DNA of 62,654 nt from assembly GCF_016909125.1 (NCBI RefSeq), contig NZ_JAFBFD010000013.1, positions 1 through 62,654 of the forward strand, in the 5' to 3' direction. Both the position numbers and the translations under genes were made by a program. Shown piece after piece: positions 32,483 through 41,831 of this stretch. This DNA is from Enterococcus lemanii (lineage in GTDB: Bacteria > Bacillota > Bacilli > Lactobacillales > Enterococcaceae). The notes beneath the pieces are model-generated. The model saw only the letters and a list, made by a program, of their open reading frames with translations. It did not search any database and was not told the DNA's origin. Every line of letters starts with the position of its first letter. The stretch's first letter is position 1.

Positions 32483-33334
32483 TTGAATCGGAAATATTAC
32501 CATGATGAAGAACACATGCAATCGGCACAATTTGATGTTCTTTATAAAATAGGAAACCAAGGCTATTCCGAACATTTGCATTACCATGAATTTCATGAAC
32601 TTTTTATTTTATTACGGGGTACAGTTGATTTTTTCATTGAAAATAGACGCTACTCGCTGACTTCAGGTAATACTTTGTTTATTCATGCAAAAGATATCCA
32701 TCATGTCCAAGTAAAAGACCAACAAAATTATGAACGACTAATTTTCTATATCCATCCGCTTTTTTTAGAAAACCTTGCAACGAAACAGTCGCCCTTAACC
32801 GCTTTTTTCACCTTTGATCATACACCGCAAAGTTGCTTACTAAAAACAAACAAGGAAGAGCTACTGCCTTTTCTTTCTCCTTTTATGCTTAAAAAAAAGA
32901 CGGAGAAATTCGGGGAAGATTTAAAACAACTCGCTGATTTTATTAACTTAATGGTTGATTTAAATTTAAAACAGCACGCTTTCGAAAAGCAAGCCGTCAC
33001 CCCTCCGCGCTATTCAACATTGATTCAAGATGTCTTGCAATACATCCAACAAAATCTTGACCAACCGTTATTAAATGAAGAACTGGCTCAACATTGTTTT
33101 GTTAGCACGCGCCACCTCACTCGCGCGTTTAAACAAGAAACTGGTTTTACTCTGCATCAATATATTTTAAAACGGAGACTTTTAAAAGCGCATGAATTAT
33201 TAAAATCGGAATGGAGCATTACCGAAATTTCTAATCAGTGTGGTTTTATTAATCATTCACATTTTATAAAAGCTTACAAAAAAGAATATGGTCTCACGCC
33301 AAAGCAACATCAATTAAAAATGAGTTTAAGATAA
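32483..33334 (+). CDS. AraC-family regulator, likely of the GH115 gene
   Basis: 283-residue regulator starting at TTG after AAGGAGGG. The cupin sensor domain is YSEHLHYHEFHELFILLRGTVDFFIENRRYSLTSG, with the DNA-binding domain in the last 100 residues (LAQHCFVSTRHLTRAFKQETGFTLHQYI; ITEISNQCGFINHSHFIKAYKKEYGLTPKQHQ). It lies 94 bases upstream of, and in the same direction as, the GH115 locus, so it probably responded to glucuronoxylan fragments. As the GH115 gene is broken, its present target may be lost or different. Confidence 0.86.
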   Translation: MNRKYYHDEEHMQSAQFDVLYKIGNQGYSEHLHYHEFHELFILLRGTVDFFIENRRYSLTSGNTLFIHAKDIHHVQVKDQQNYERLIFYIHPLFLENLATKQSPLTAFFTFDHTPQSCLLKTNKEELLPFLSPFMLKKKTEKFGEDLKQLADFINLMVDLNLKQHAFEKQAVTPPRYSTLIQDVLQYIQQNLDQPLLNEELAQHCFVSTRHLTRAFKQETGFTLHQYILKRRLLKAHELLKSEWSITEISNQCGFINHSHFIKAYKKEYGLTPKQHQLKMSLR

Positions 33335-33403
33335 GCTTGGCTTTTTTTGACGCTTTTTTGTCTGAATTAACGAAGTCTTTCTTTTTAAAATCTTATAAGA
33401 TAA

Positions 33404-33417
33404 TGGAAACGCTATCT
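33404..33417 (+). promoter_or_regulatory. cre-like site upstream of the GH115 gene
   Basis: TGGAAACGCTATCT matches the cre consensus TGWNANCGNTNWCA at 12 of 14 positions and lies 11 bases before the ATG at 33429. Confidence 0.45.
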
Positions 33418-33428
33418 GGAGGCAGAAA

Positions 33429-36332
33429 ATGAAACAAAAGACATTTCAAATTTATGATGGTCAAGAAGTTGTCCCGATTATTATGGACGACGGTTACGCT
33501 TCAACCAATATTGGCAAAATAAATTACCAGCAAGTGACTCGCGCGATGTAAGACCTGCGACAAGACATTGCGATGGTGACCGGGGCTATTGATTATAAAG
33601 AAGTACAGTTATGCTTTAACGATAGTCCTGAACAACAAGAACACCGTTTAAATCAAGGGAGCAAGAATCAAATTCCTAACCTGAGTTTCTCCCTTGAAAA
33701 ACAAAATAAAAACGTAATGATTATCGGATCATTTACTGAAAGTCGTTTTATCCAAACGCTCTATCAAGAGCAAAAATTGCCTGAATTCGATGCGATCAAA
33801 AATGAAGGCGAAGGTTTTCTCATAAAAACCGTTGCCTTTCCGACGCCAGAAATTCCTTGTGCACTTGTGATTGTAGGAAGTGATCCACGTGGAACAATTT
33901 ATGGTATTTACCATCTTTCGAAATTGATTGGTGTTTCTCCTTGGTATTGGTATAGCGATGTGCCCGTACCTATCAAAGAAAAAATTAATGTTGATACGCA
34001 GACAATTGTCCAAAAGGCCCCTTCCATTAAATATCGCGGCATTTTTATAAATGACGAAGAACGTACGATTGATTGGGTAAAAGAAAAATTTTCAAATGAA
34101 CAAGGGGTACCTAGTGTTTACTTTTACCGCCATGTCTTTGAACTGTTACTCCGATTAGGTTTAAATACGCTTTGGCCGGCGATGCATGAAGGAACCGACG
34201 CCTTTAACGCCTTTGAAAATAAGCAAGGCGTGTCAGTCAATGCCGCAGAAGCCGCTCGCTATGGGGTGATTTTATCCGCCTCGCATTGTGAAATGATGTT
34301 ACGTAATAATGTCGGCGAATGGCAAAATTGGTTTATTAAAAATCAAGCAAATTATTCTTGGCAAACAAAAAATTGGGATGACGCGTTTGATTACACCCGC
34401 CATAAAGAAGCTATTTTAGCTTATTGGAAAGAACGATTGGTTGCCAATAAAGAATTTGAAAGTATTTATGCACTCGGAATTCGCGGGGGACACGACGGTT
34501 CATATGCCAAATCTAATCTTGAAGCTACTTTTAAAGATGAAGTGGCGATGTTAAAAGATGTTATTCGTGAACAAAGACGATTAATCGCAGAAGTTCATGG
34601 TGATCCGGATGCGGTCCCACAAGTATTTATCCCTTACAAAGAAATCGGTTATTTGTACAACAACGGTCTAAAAGATTTTATTGATGAAAAGGTTATTTTA
34701 ATGTGGGCGGAGGATAATTTTGGCTATATTCGCCAAGTTCCAAATGAACTCGAACGAAAACGCCCAGGTGGTACAGGAATTTATTACCATCAGTCCTACA
34801 AACTTGCTTGGGATATTGATTCTCTTCACGAAGCAACGCTCAAAGAAGATTTTTTCATCCCGCAATTACGCCGCGATTACTCATTAAACGAAGATTTGAC
34901 AAATGCTTTAGCCGATGTTTTGCTAGCTTATTCAAAACTAAATGGCACGAAACGCCCGGAACATTTCGGGACAGAAAATTTATCGTCCATCGAAACACCT
35001 TTATTTAAAGAAGAACACGCTTTTCCTTTTAGTGTGATGCATGCTGGTGACGAGGGTCAGCGCCTCATTGATCATTGCCAATCTTTAGTTACGACTTTAA
35101 ATGCCATTCAAGATGAATTATCTGACGAACAAAACATTGCCTTTTATCAACAAATTTATCACCCCATTTCGTCTTATGCTTACATGGCCGAACAGTTTGT
35201 TTATTTTTGGAAATATCAATTAGCCGTGTCACAAGGGCGTTTTGGGAGTGCACCTCTTTTAAAAAAACTATCACTAAAAGCACAAGAAAATATTCAACAA
35301 GCCCAACAGAAATTTTGGACCATCAATCAAAGCAAATGGCAGTATAGCATTGGTTATAGCCACCCAATTGCTTATTACGGTGGTGTCAACGAAGGCATTG
35401 TCATGTTAAATGAAGCGCATTATCAACCACTTGAATCCAGTTTTCCTACAATCGGTGCGGCTTGTGAAGATCAACTTGTTCCAAATACGGGTACTTTATA
35501 TTTCCACTCAAAACTTGAACAAGAAAAATTTATCGACATCTTTAGCAAAGATGGACAAGTCCAACACTGGGAAGCACAGGCTGATTCATGGATTCGTCTT
35601 TCCCACTCTCATGGGGCAACAGCTAGTGAAGAACGCCTCTGGGTAACGATTGATTGGTCTCAACTAACGAACAGCCAGAGTGGAACAATTACCATTTCTC
35701 AGAAAAATTCAACACAAATCATTGCGACTTTTCAAGTGCAGGCTACTCTTTCGAATCTAGTATTGCCACCCAAAACAGCAATGGAGGCGAATGGTTATCT
35801 CTTAATTGAAGCGGGCAATTATTCAAAACTCGTTAACGGGCGAGATGCTAGTTACTGGCAATTTATCCCCAACATTGGGCAACGAAAAGGCGTGATGAAA
35901 GCGTTACCCAATGATGCTATTAGTATCAGAGAAAATTTACAAGATTCTGCACAGATTCATTACCACGTTTATTTCGAACGAACAGGAACCTTTTACGGCA
36001 AACTTTACCGCATCCCAACCTTAAATGAAGGCGTCGAAGCCGATGGGCGTTTGCGGACTTGCCACTTAGCAATTGGCTTAGATGATGACATCCCAACGTG
36101 TGCAAATTTACTCGGAAATGATCATTGGGGAAGTGAGGCTTGGGCAAATAATGTGATGCAGATGAGCGAACCGCTTGTATTTTCAATTACCGTTCAGCAG
36201 CCTGGGTGGCATACTTTAGTTATTTATCGAGTCGATGCTGCTATTTTATTTGATCGCATCTTAATTGAAACCATTCCAGGTGCTGGTGGGCAAGCTTTAG
36301 TTGGTCCAATCGCTAGTCCACATCATTTTTAG
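33429..36332 (+). pseudogene. GH115 xylan alpha-1,2-glucuronidase, in-frame stop at codon 41
   Basis: The reading frame opens at ATG 33429 (GGAGG six bases upstream), runs 40 codons, meets TAA at 33549-33551, and continues in the same frame for 926 codons to 36332. The bases after the stop still encode expected sequence (DLRQDIAMVTGA), so a single nonsense change is enough to explain the break. The remainder keeps GH115 features: ALVIVGSDPRGTIYGIYHLS, YRGIFINDEERTIDWV, LWPAMHEGTDAFN, GIRGGHDG, MWAEDNFGYIRQ and HAGDEGQR, plus a C-terminal beta domain. Intact enzymes remove (4-O-methyl)glucuronic acid from xylan. An internal start at 33573 has no ribosome binding site. Confidence 0.8.
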
Positions 36333-36365
36333 TTTATTTGCTTCATTGAGTTATTTTCTAAATAC

Positions 36366-36412
36366 TAAAAAAACCAAAACAGAGGAATTAGCGACCTTCT
36401 GTTTTGGTTTTT
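36366..36412. terminator. Bidirectional terminator, GH115 / GH42
   Basis: AACCAAAACAG (36372-36382) pairs with CTGTTTTGGTT (36399-36409), with A or T runs outside both arms. Confidence 0.87.
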
Positions 36413-36415
36413 ACT

Positions 36416-38422
36416 TTATTTCATTTTTTTATACACTTGATATTGATTCGCTGAAATCATATTTCGGTCTTGTTCTGGGTAATACGCTTCCCAATCTTCT
36501 GGTATTGTGATTGCTTGATCCTTATTTTGGTGATTCATCACAAAATAATAACTTACTTGCTCATTTTCGCGAGAAATAATTTCAACTCCGGGTGGGGTGA
36601 CCAAAGTTTCTGGCAAAACATCGGCCAACTGATTCATAAAACGATGCATCAACTCACGGTCTAGTTCGGTTCCAACATAATATGCTTTGCCCTTACCATA
36701 GGAATGAACGGTAATCGCTGCTTCTTTGGCATAAAACTCAGAAGCATAAGTCGCGATGACTTCCGCTGATGTTGGGGTTAAAATATCCGCCCATTTGCTT
36801 CCAGTAAATATTTCCCCTTCTAATTGCACTTGCACATCCACATCGCGTAAACAATCGTATTCATGCACTTCAACACCGAAAACCGCACTTAAATCGCCTG
36901 GTAATGCTTGATCAATGAGACATAAATTATTCCGTTCTTTCACTCCTGTGCGCATCGTAACGACTAGATGGCCACCTTTTTCCACAAAATTTGTGTAATG
37001 TTGGGCTTGCTCTGGGCTCATTAAATATTGTAGTGGCGCGATGACTAACTGATACGGCGACCAATCCTCTAATTCTTGAACAAAGTCAACGGCAATATTT
37101 CTTTGATATAGTTCGCGATAATAGGTGTACAAATGGTCCAAATAATTCAAATCGGGGTGGTGTGGTTGAATTTGCATAGCGTAATGTTGTGCATAGGAAT
37201 GGACAATGGCTACTTTCGGTTTTGGAAGGATTCCTTTGACTTCTTTCATCAGTGGTTTTATTTTCTGAATCAAAGTTTTGATTTCAAAATAAGAGCGTCC
37301 AGGTATTCCCGAATGAGGTAAAATACCATGCCAATATTGTTCAGTCCCCATCTTACAAGAGCGCCAACGAAAATAAACAATGGTATCGGCTCCATGTGCA
37401 ACGGATTGAACACTCCACAGACTAATTTCGCCAGGTTTTGGGGTTCTCCCTAAAATATCCCAACCAGAAATACTCGATTGTTGCTCCATTATCCAAAATC
37501 CTGCTTTTTTTATACTGCGAATAAAATCTAATTCTGCTGCAGCAAACGCTCTTTTTGTGCCATAATTTTCCTCTACTTTATCTTTTTCATAATTACGCCA
37601 ATAACCTTCTAAATACTGGTCATGACTAACAAATTCCAATTGTTTCGCCAAATCATGGTAGTTCACAACATTGGAAAAACCCATTAAATTATGCGTGATA
37701 AAACGATTTGGTGAATGTTCTCGAATTATTTGTGCTTGAAAAGAATGAAATTCATTGATTAAATCGGAATGGAATAGCTGCCAATCCAATGCTCGAGAGG
37801 GATTTTGTCCAGACGCCGTATTTTTAGGTGCATGAATTTGAGTAAAACTTTGATAGTCTTGACTCCAAAAAGTCGTACCCCAATTTTGATTTACCGCTTC
37901 GATAGTACCGTATTTACCCTCTAACCACTGACGAAAAGCGGCTTCGCAATACGAACAATAACACAAATCGCCATGACTATTCCCCAACTCGTTATCGACT
38001 TGCCAACCAATTACTTGCGGGTGCGCCCCAAAATGACTCGCAAAAGCCGTCACATACTGTTTAATTTGTTCACGATACCCTGGATGTGACTGACAATCAT
38101 GGTGACGACCGCCAAAGTATCGGCGTGCCCCATCAGAAGCCATTGGTTGAATGTCTGGCATTTTTTCGATTACCCAAGCAGGTGGCGCGGCCGTGGGGGT
38201 CCCTAGAACAACTTTTAAATCAAACGCTGCACACAAATCAAGAACTTTAGCCAACCACTCAAAAGAAAACGCTCCTTCTGCTGGTTCCAAAGCACTCCAC
38301 GAAAACTCTGCTAAACGAACAACGGTTATCCCCATTTCCTTCATCATGGACAAATCAATTGACCAACGCTCCTCATCCCAGTGTTCGGGATAATAGTCCA
38401 CACCAAATTGCAAATTTTCCAT
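36416..38422 (-). CDS. Glycoside hydrolase family 42 beta-galactosidase
   Basis: 668-residue cytoplasmic enzyme in the usual GH42 plan: TIM barrel (about 1-380; FGVDYYPEHWDEERW, acid/base Glu145 in WQVDNELG, nucleophile Glu313 in WIMEQQSS), trimerisation domain with a glutamine-amidotransferase-like fold (about 390-600), and a small C-terminal beta domain. Cys110, Cys154, Cys156 and Cys159 form the zinc site seen in many GH42 enzymes. GH42 members often act on galactan or arabinogalactan fragments, in keeping with the plant-polymer theme. Divergent AraC gene 141 bases away. Confidence 0.92.
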   Translation of the reverse strand: MENLQFGVDYYPEHWDEERWSIDLSMMKEMGITVVRLAEFSWSALEPAEGAFSFEWLAKVLDLCAAFDLKVVLGTPTAAPPAWVIEKMPDIQPMASDGARRYFGGRHHDCQSHPGYREQIKQYVTAFASHFGAHPQVIGWQVDNELGNSHGDLCYCSYCEAAFRQWLEGKYGTIEAVNQNWGTTFWSQDYQSFTQIHAPKNTASGQNPSRALDWQLFHSDLINEFHSFQAQIIREHSPNRFITHNLMGFSNVVNYHDLAKQLEFVSHDQYLEGYWRNYEKDKVEENYGTKRAFAAAELDFIRSIKKAGFWIMEQQSSISGWDILGRTPKPGEISLWSVQSVAHGADTIVYFRWRSCKMGTEQYWHGILPHSGIPGRSYFEIKTLIQKIKPLMKEVKGILPKPKVAIVHSYAQHYAMQIQPHHPDLNYLDHLYTYYRELYQRNIAVDFVQELEDWSPYQLVIAPLQYLMSPEQAQHYTNFVEKGGHLVVTMRTGVKERNNLCLIDQALPGDLSAVFGVEVHEYDCLRDVDVQVQLEGEIFTGSKWADILTPTSAEVIATYASEFYAKEAAITVHSYGKGKAYYVGTELDRELMHRFMNQLADVLPETLVTPPGVEIISRENEQVSYYFVMNHQNKDQAITIPEDWEAYYPEQDRNMISANQYQVYKKMK

Positions 38423-38563
38423 TTAAACTTCCTCTCGTTTCTTTAGTTTTTATTTATTTTAACACCTATAAAAAACGAAGATAATGGCCTATACTGTAAA
38501 TGACTAACCTTTTCTGTAATTATTAGTTTCATATTTTTCAGTTAGATCTAGGAGGGAAAACAA

Positions 38564-39349
38564 TTGATTCAGATTTTTGATGGCGGCATTCACACCAAAC
38601 ATAACAGAGGTTTTATCATGAAACGTAAACATGGCTTGCCAGAATTCTTATTACTTTTCATTAAATCAGAAGCTGTTTTTATTTTAAATGGGATCAAAAC
38701 AATCGTTGCTCCACCATCCATTGTATTGATCAATCAAAAGACGGCCTATGAATATGCCAATCCAAACGGTGCATACATTGATAGTTGGTTGCATTTTAAC
38801 CTGAACAACAAAACTGATTTCCCCTCATTAGATATTTTAGGCAATCAATTTTTTACTTGTCGGAAAATTCCTCAGTTAGAAACTTATTTAGAAAAAATTC
38901 TTTGGGAAAAAGAATATGCTTCTACTACTTTTAAGGAAAAAAATATTGAGTTATTGTTTCAATTATTAGTTAATAACCTCGTTGATGCTTATGAACAAAA
39001 AGACCATTTAATCCATAACCATCCTTATTATTATTCATTTCAAGAATTGCGCTTAAAAATACAAGTCAATCCAACGATTGCTTTATCTGCAAATGAACTC
39101 GCAAACACATTAAAAATAAGTGTCTCTCATTTTCATCACTTATACAAAGCTTTTTTTCAAACGACTTTCAAAAATGATTTCATTCGTTTTCGCATCGAAT
39201 ATGTTAAAAAAATGCTGATAACAACAGATTTAACAATTGAAGAGATTATGATTGTCTGTGGTTATCAAACTGCTGTTCATTTTTATCGCCAGTTTAAACA
39301 AATAACGGGGACTACTCCTAGTGAATATCGAAAAAATAATGAGCGATAA
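38564..39349 (+). CDS. AraC-family regulator, likely of the GH42 gene
   Basis: 261-residue regulator starting at TTG after AGGAGGG; an ATG 18 codons on is possible but cuts into the sensor domain. The N-terminal half (HNRGFIMKRKHGLPEFLLLFIKSEAVF, APPSIVLINQKTAYEYANP) is cupin-like, the C-terminal half an AraC DNA-binding domain (ELANTLKISVSHFHHLYKAFFQTTFKNDFI; IEEIMIVCGYQTAVHFYRQFKQITGTTPSEYR). It faces GH42 divergently and probably controls it; the inducer is unknown. Confidence 0.85.
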   Translation: MIQIFDGGIHTKHNRGFIMKRKHGLPEFLLLFIKSEAVFILNGIKTIVAPPSIVLINQKTAYEYANPNGAYIDSWLHFNLNNKTDFPSLDILGNQFFTCRKIPQLETYLEKILWEKEYASTTFKEKNIELLFQLLVNNLVDAYEQKDHLIHNHPYYYSFQELRLKIQVNPTIALSANELANTLKISVSHFHHLYKAFFQTTFKNDFIRFRIEYVKKMLITTDLTIEEIMIVCGYQTAVHFYRQFKQITGTTPSEYRKNNER

Positions 39350-39357
39350 ATCCATAG

Positions 39358-39404
39358 AAAAAAAGAGGAAAAAGCGATTTGAAAACTTTTTCCTCTTTTT
39401 TTTA
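39358..39404. terminator. Bidirectional terminator, AraC / AhpD-like gene
   Basis: AGAGGAAAAAG (39364-39374) pairs with CTTTTTCCTCT (39385-39395), with long A and T runs outside. Confidence 0.87.
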
Positions 39405-39863
39405 TTTTCCAGTTGGGCGATAATGACCCGGTTCTGCCTTGGTAAAAATTGCTAGACGATTCCAACTATTAATCGTATTAATCGCATACATCAAATCAAC
39501 AAATTCTTTTTCACTAAAATGCGTAAGAATTTCCGCATATTCTTCGTCACTAATTCCGTGTGTTTGAGCTACTTCCGTCATTTTTTCCGTTAAAGCCAAT
39601 GCCGCGCGTTCTCTTTCAGTATAAAAGTCTGTTTCGCGCCAAGCATTTAATAAGTACAATCGTTGCTCGGTTTCACCTTTAGCACGGGCATCTTTTGTAT
39701 GCATATCTAAACAATATGCGCAGCCGTTTATTTGAGAAGAACGTGTCTTCACCAGTTCAAGCAACGCTGGTTCTAGCGTCGTTGTATGAATATATTGTTC
39801 AAATGCTAGCATCGTTTTAAAAGCATCTGGGGCAATTTGTGCGTAATTGAGTCGTGCAGTCAT
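39402..39863 (-). CDS. AhpD/carboxymuconolactone decarboxylase-family protein
   Basis: 153-residue helical protein of the AhpD-like peroxidase group. The redox site is visible: SSQINGCAYCLDMHTKDA with Cys48, Cys51 and His55, after the KTRSSQ segment. These proteins reduce peroxides with an external thiol system or act on reactive lactones. GGAGAG precedes the ATG. Its promoter region carries an 18-bp palindrome, so it is likely repressor-controlled and separate from the sugar genes around it. Confidence 0.88.
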   Translation of the reverse strand: MTARLNYAQIAPDAFKTMLAFEQYIHTTTLEPALLELVKTRSSQINGCAYCLDMHTKDARAKGETEQRLYLLNAWRETDFYTERERAALALTEKMTEVAQTHGISDEEYAEILTHFSEKEFVDLMYAINTINSWNRLAIFTKAEPGHYRPTGK

Positions 39864-39886
39864 TTTTATCCACTCTCCTTTATTTT

Positions 39887-39939
39887 GAAAAGAAATTTCT
39901 TTTCCTATTCATCATACGCCTGTTTTCAAATTTCTTCAA
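39887..39939 (-). promoter_or_regulatory. Promoter and palindromic operator of the AhpD-like gene
   Basis: Minus strand: -35 TTGAAG (39934-39939), 17 bases, -10 TATGAT (39911-39916), then the perfect palindrome GAAAAGAAATTTCTTTTC (39887-39904) across the expected transcription start. That is a classical repressor position. The regulator is not evident nearby. Confidence 0.5.
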
Positions 39940-39976
39940 AAAAATGGCTTGTCAGTTCAATCATTATAGGTATTTT

Positions 39977-41080
39977 CTAAAGCACGCCCAAAACATCCGC
40001 CGCCTTCATCGGGGCTGCGCGTTCAAAACTAGAGGTAATTACTTCTTTGGCTTCATTTTCACTACTACGGACAAAGGCGGTCATCACTTCTAACACGTGA
40101 AAAGTTTGCGAAACATTGGCGCGAATTGGACGGTTTTCCTTTAATGCTTGGGCCATATCAGCCAAGCCTAAGCCTCGTGAATTTTCTTGATAATCAAAAA
40201 GTAACGGAATTTCTTTATATTCGGGTGTTTCTGAGCGTAATAAATAGATTTTCTCTCCAAAAAAATTGGGATCGGGTACTCGTAAACTCCCTTTTGAGCC
40301 ATAAATTTCCAAATGTGCCTGTTGGTTAGAAACCACGTCAAATGTCGTGGTTAAATTGCCAATGACGCCATTTTCAAAAGTTAAAATACCACTTAAATAC
40401 GTGGGAACGTCTACTTCGATGGTTTGACCTTGCTGCGGTTGACTTGTAATTGTTCGCGTTGCAAATGTTTTTTTAGCAACAGCCATGACACTTTCAACAC
40501 GACCAAGCAAATTCGTTAGTGCCGTCAAATAATAGGGACCCATATCCATCATCGGTCCACCGCCAAATTGATAATAAAAGGCTGGATCGGGATGCCAACT
40601 TTCATGGCCACGACAAAGCATCGCCGCATGAAATCCTACGACCTCGCCGATAAAGCCATCGTCAATTAACTTGCGACACGTTTGAAGGGCAGCACCTAAA
40701 AAAGTATCCGGAGCGCCACCGAGTGCTAATTGTTTAGCTTTGGCAAGGGCGACTAGTTCTTCGCCTTCGGAAAGCGTCGCTGCTAATGGTTTTTCTGAAT
40801 AAACATGTTTACCGGCTAATAAAGCAGCCTTGGTAACAGCATAATGTTCATAAGGACGGGTTAAATTTAGAATAATCTCGACTTCTTCATCGGCAAAAGC
40901 TTCTTCCATCGTTAAATACAATTTAGGGATTTGATAGTCTGCAACCGCTTTTTGGGCACGCTCGACGATTAAGTCACACACCCCGATAATTTCCACTTGC
41001 TGGAATAAACTGGTTAAATTTTCTAAATAAATACCGCTAATGGCTCCGATTCCAATGATTGCAATTTTAGTTGTTTTCAT
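39977..41080 (-). CDS. Gfo/Idh/MocA-family oxidoreductase
   Basis: 367-residue NAD(P)-dependent sugar dehydrogenase-like protein. The Rossmann domain opens with IAIIGIGAISGIYLENL, followed by YSEKPLAATLSEGEELV with the catalytic-type EKP, then GGGPMMDMGPYYLTALTNLLG in the C-terminal substrate domain. Last gene of a three-gene cluster with a ThuA-like protein and another Gfo/Idh/MocA enzyme. Such sets oxidise or epimerise sugars through keto intermediates. The exact sugar is not predictable here. Confidence 0.88.
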   Translation of the reverse strand: MKTTKIAIIGIGAISGIYLENLTSLFQQVEIIGVCDLIVERAQKAVADYQIPKLYLTMEEAFADEEVEIILNLTRPYEHYAVTKAALLAGKHVYSEKPLAATLSEGEELVALAKAKQLALGGAPDTFLGAALQTCRKLIDDGFIGEVVGFHAAMLCRGHESWHPDPAFYYQFGGGPMMDMGPYYLTALTNLLGRVESVMAVAKKTFATRTITSQPQQGQTIEVDVPTYLSGILTFENGVIGNLTTTFDVVSNQQAHLEIYGSKGSLRVPDPNFFGEKIYLLRSETPEYKEIPLLFDYQENSRGLGLADMAQALKENRPIRANVSQTFHVLEVMTAFVRSSENEAKEVITSSFERAAPMKAADVLGVL

Positions 41081-41089
41081 TTCCTCACC

Positions 41090-41821
41090 TCAATACATTT
41101 TGGCGTTATTTTCAAAACGATCCGTTGTCAGTTTCATTTCAGTCGCATAGGCTTTACTTTCACCTGCCCATAGCAAGCCTTGTTTCATCAATTGATGCGC
41201 ACTCGGGCTATGGTCAAACACCTCGTCATGATGCCCCAGCGATTGATAAAAGACGCGGCCGTTGCCCCAAAACTTAGTCCAGGCAACTGGCATATCGACA
41301 ACCTTGTTGGAGATATGATAATACGGAACGTCTGAATGTGGGAAACGCGTCGTTGCTAGTACTTCTACGGCTGGATCAACATGCAAATAATAATGTTCAC
41401 TGCAAACTTTGAAATCTTCTAAACCCGCTACGATCGGACTAGAACCGTGATTGATATTGACCATATACTCAACACCATCTCCACCAGGATGCGAAACCCA
41501 TTGTCCACCAGTCATAAATTGCCACTGCGTATCCTCTCGGAATGCATCACACATTCCGCCATGACAACCGGCTAGACCCATTCCAGCTCCGACAGCTTTG
41601 GATACATTTTCTTGTTGTTGCGAAGAAATAGTCCCCATTGTCCAGCAAGCAACTAATAAATCGTATGTTTTTAATGTTTCAAAATCTTCTAAGCAAGTCA
41701 AATTATCTTGAAGAGAAACGACCCAATTCCCTTCTTCTTCTAACATTTTAGCAAAACGTTTACTCGTTAATTGTGGTTCGTGCCCGTCCCAACCACCTTG
41801 GATAATCAATGCTTTTTTCAT
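41090..41821 (-). CDS. ThuA-domain protein (keto-sugar metabolism)
   Basis: 243-residue ThuA-like protein with a class I glutamine-amidotransferase-like fold. KALIIQGGWDGHEPQLTSKRFAKML at the N terminus, a segment MGLAGCHGGMCDAFRED at the elbow position, GGQWVSHPGGDG, DFKVCSEHYYLHVDP and GRVFYQSLGHH follow the family order. ThuA partners Gfo/Idh enzymes (ThuB) in making and processing 3-keto disaccharides. The start is ATG 41821 after AAGGAGG; an upstream frame to 41848 overlaps the next gene. Confidence 0.87.
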   Translation of the reverse strand: MKKALIIQGGWDGHEPQLTSKRFAKMLEEEGNWVVSLQDNLTCLEDFETLKTYDLLVACWTMGTISSQQQENVSKAVGAGMGLAGCHGGMCDAFREDTQWQFMTGGQWVSHPGGDGVEYMVNINHGSSPIVAGLEDFKVCSEHYYLHVDPAVEVLATTRFPHSDVPYYHISNKVVDMPVAWTKFWGNGRVFYQSLGHHDEVFDHSPSAHQLMKQGLLWAGESKAYATEMKLTTDRFENNAKMY

Positions 41822-41831
41822 TTTTTCCTCC

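Noticed and set aside
32120-32596. Minus-strand open frame of 158 codons across the SEC-C end, hairpin and AraC start
   Set aside because: Antisense to two well-supported genes, lacks a ribosome binding site and reads through the inverted repeat.
33573-33575. ATG at 33573 as the genuine start of the GH115 gene
   Set aside because: No ribosome binding site precedes it, and GH115-like sequence with a good site lies upstream in the same frame, so a nonsense mutation explains the region better.
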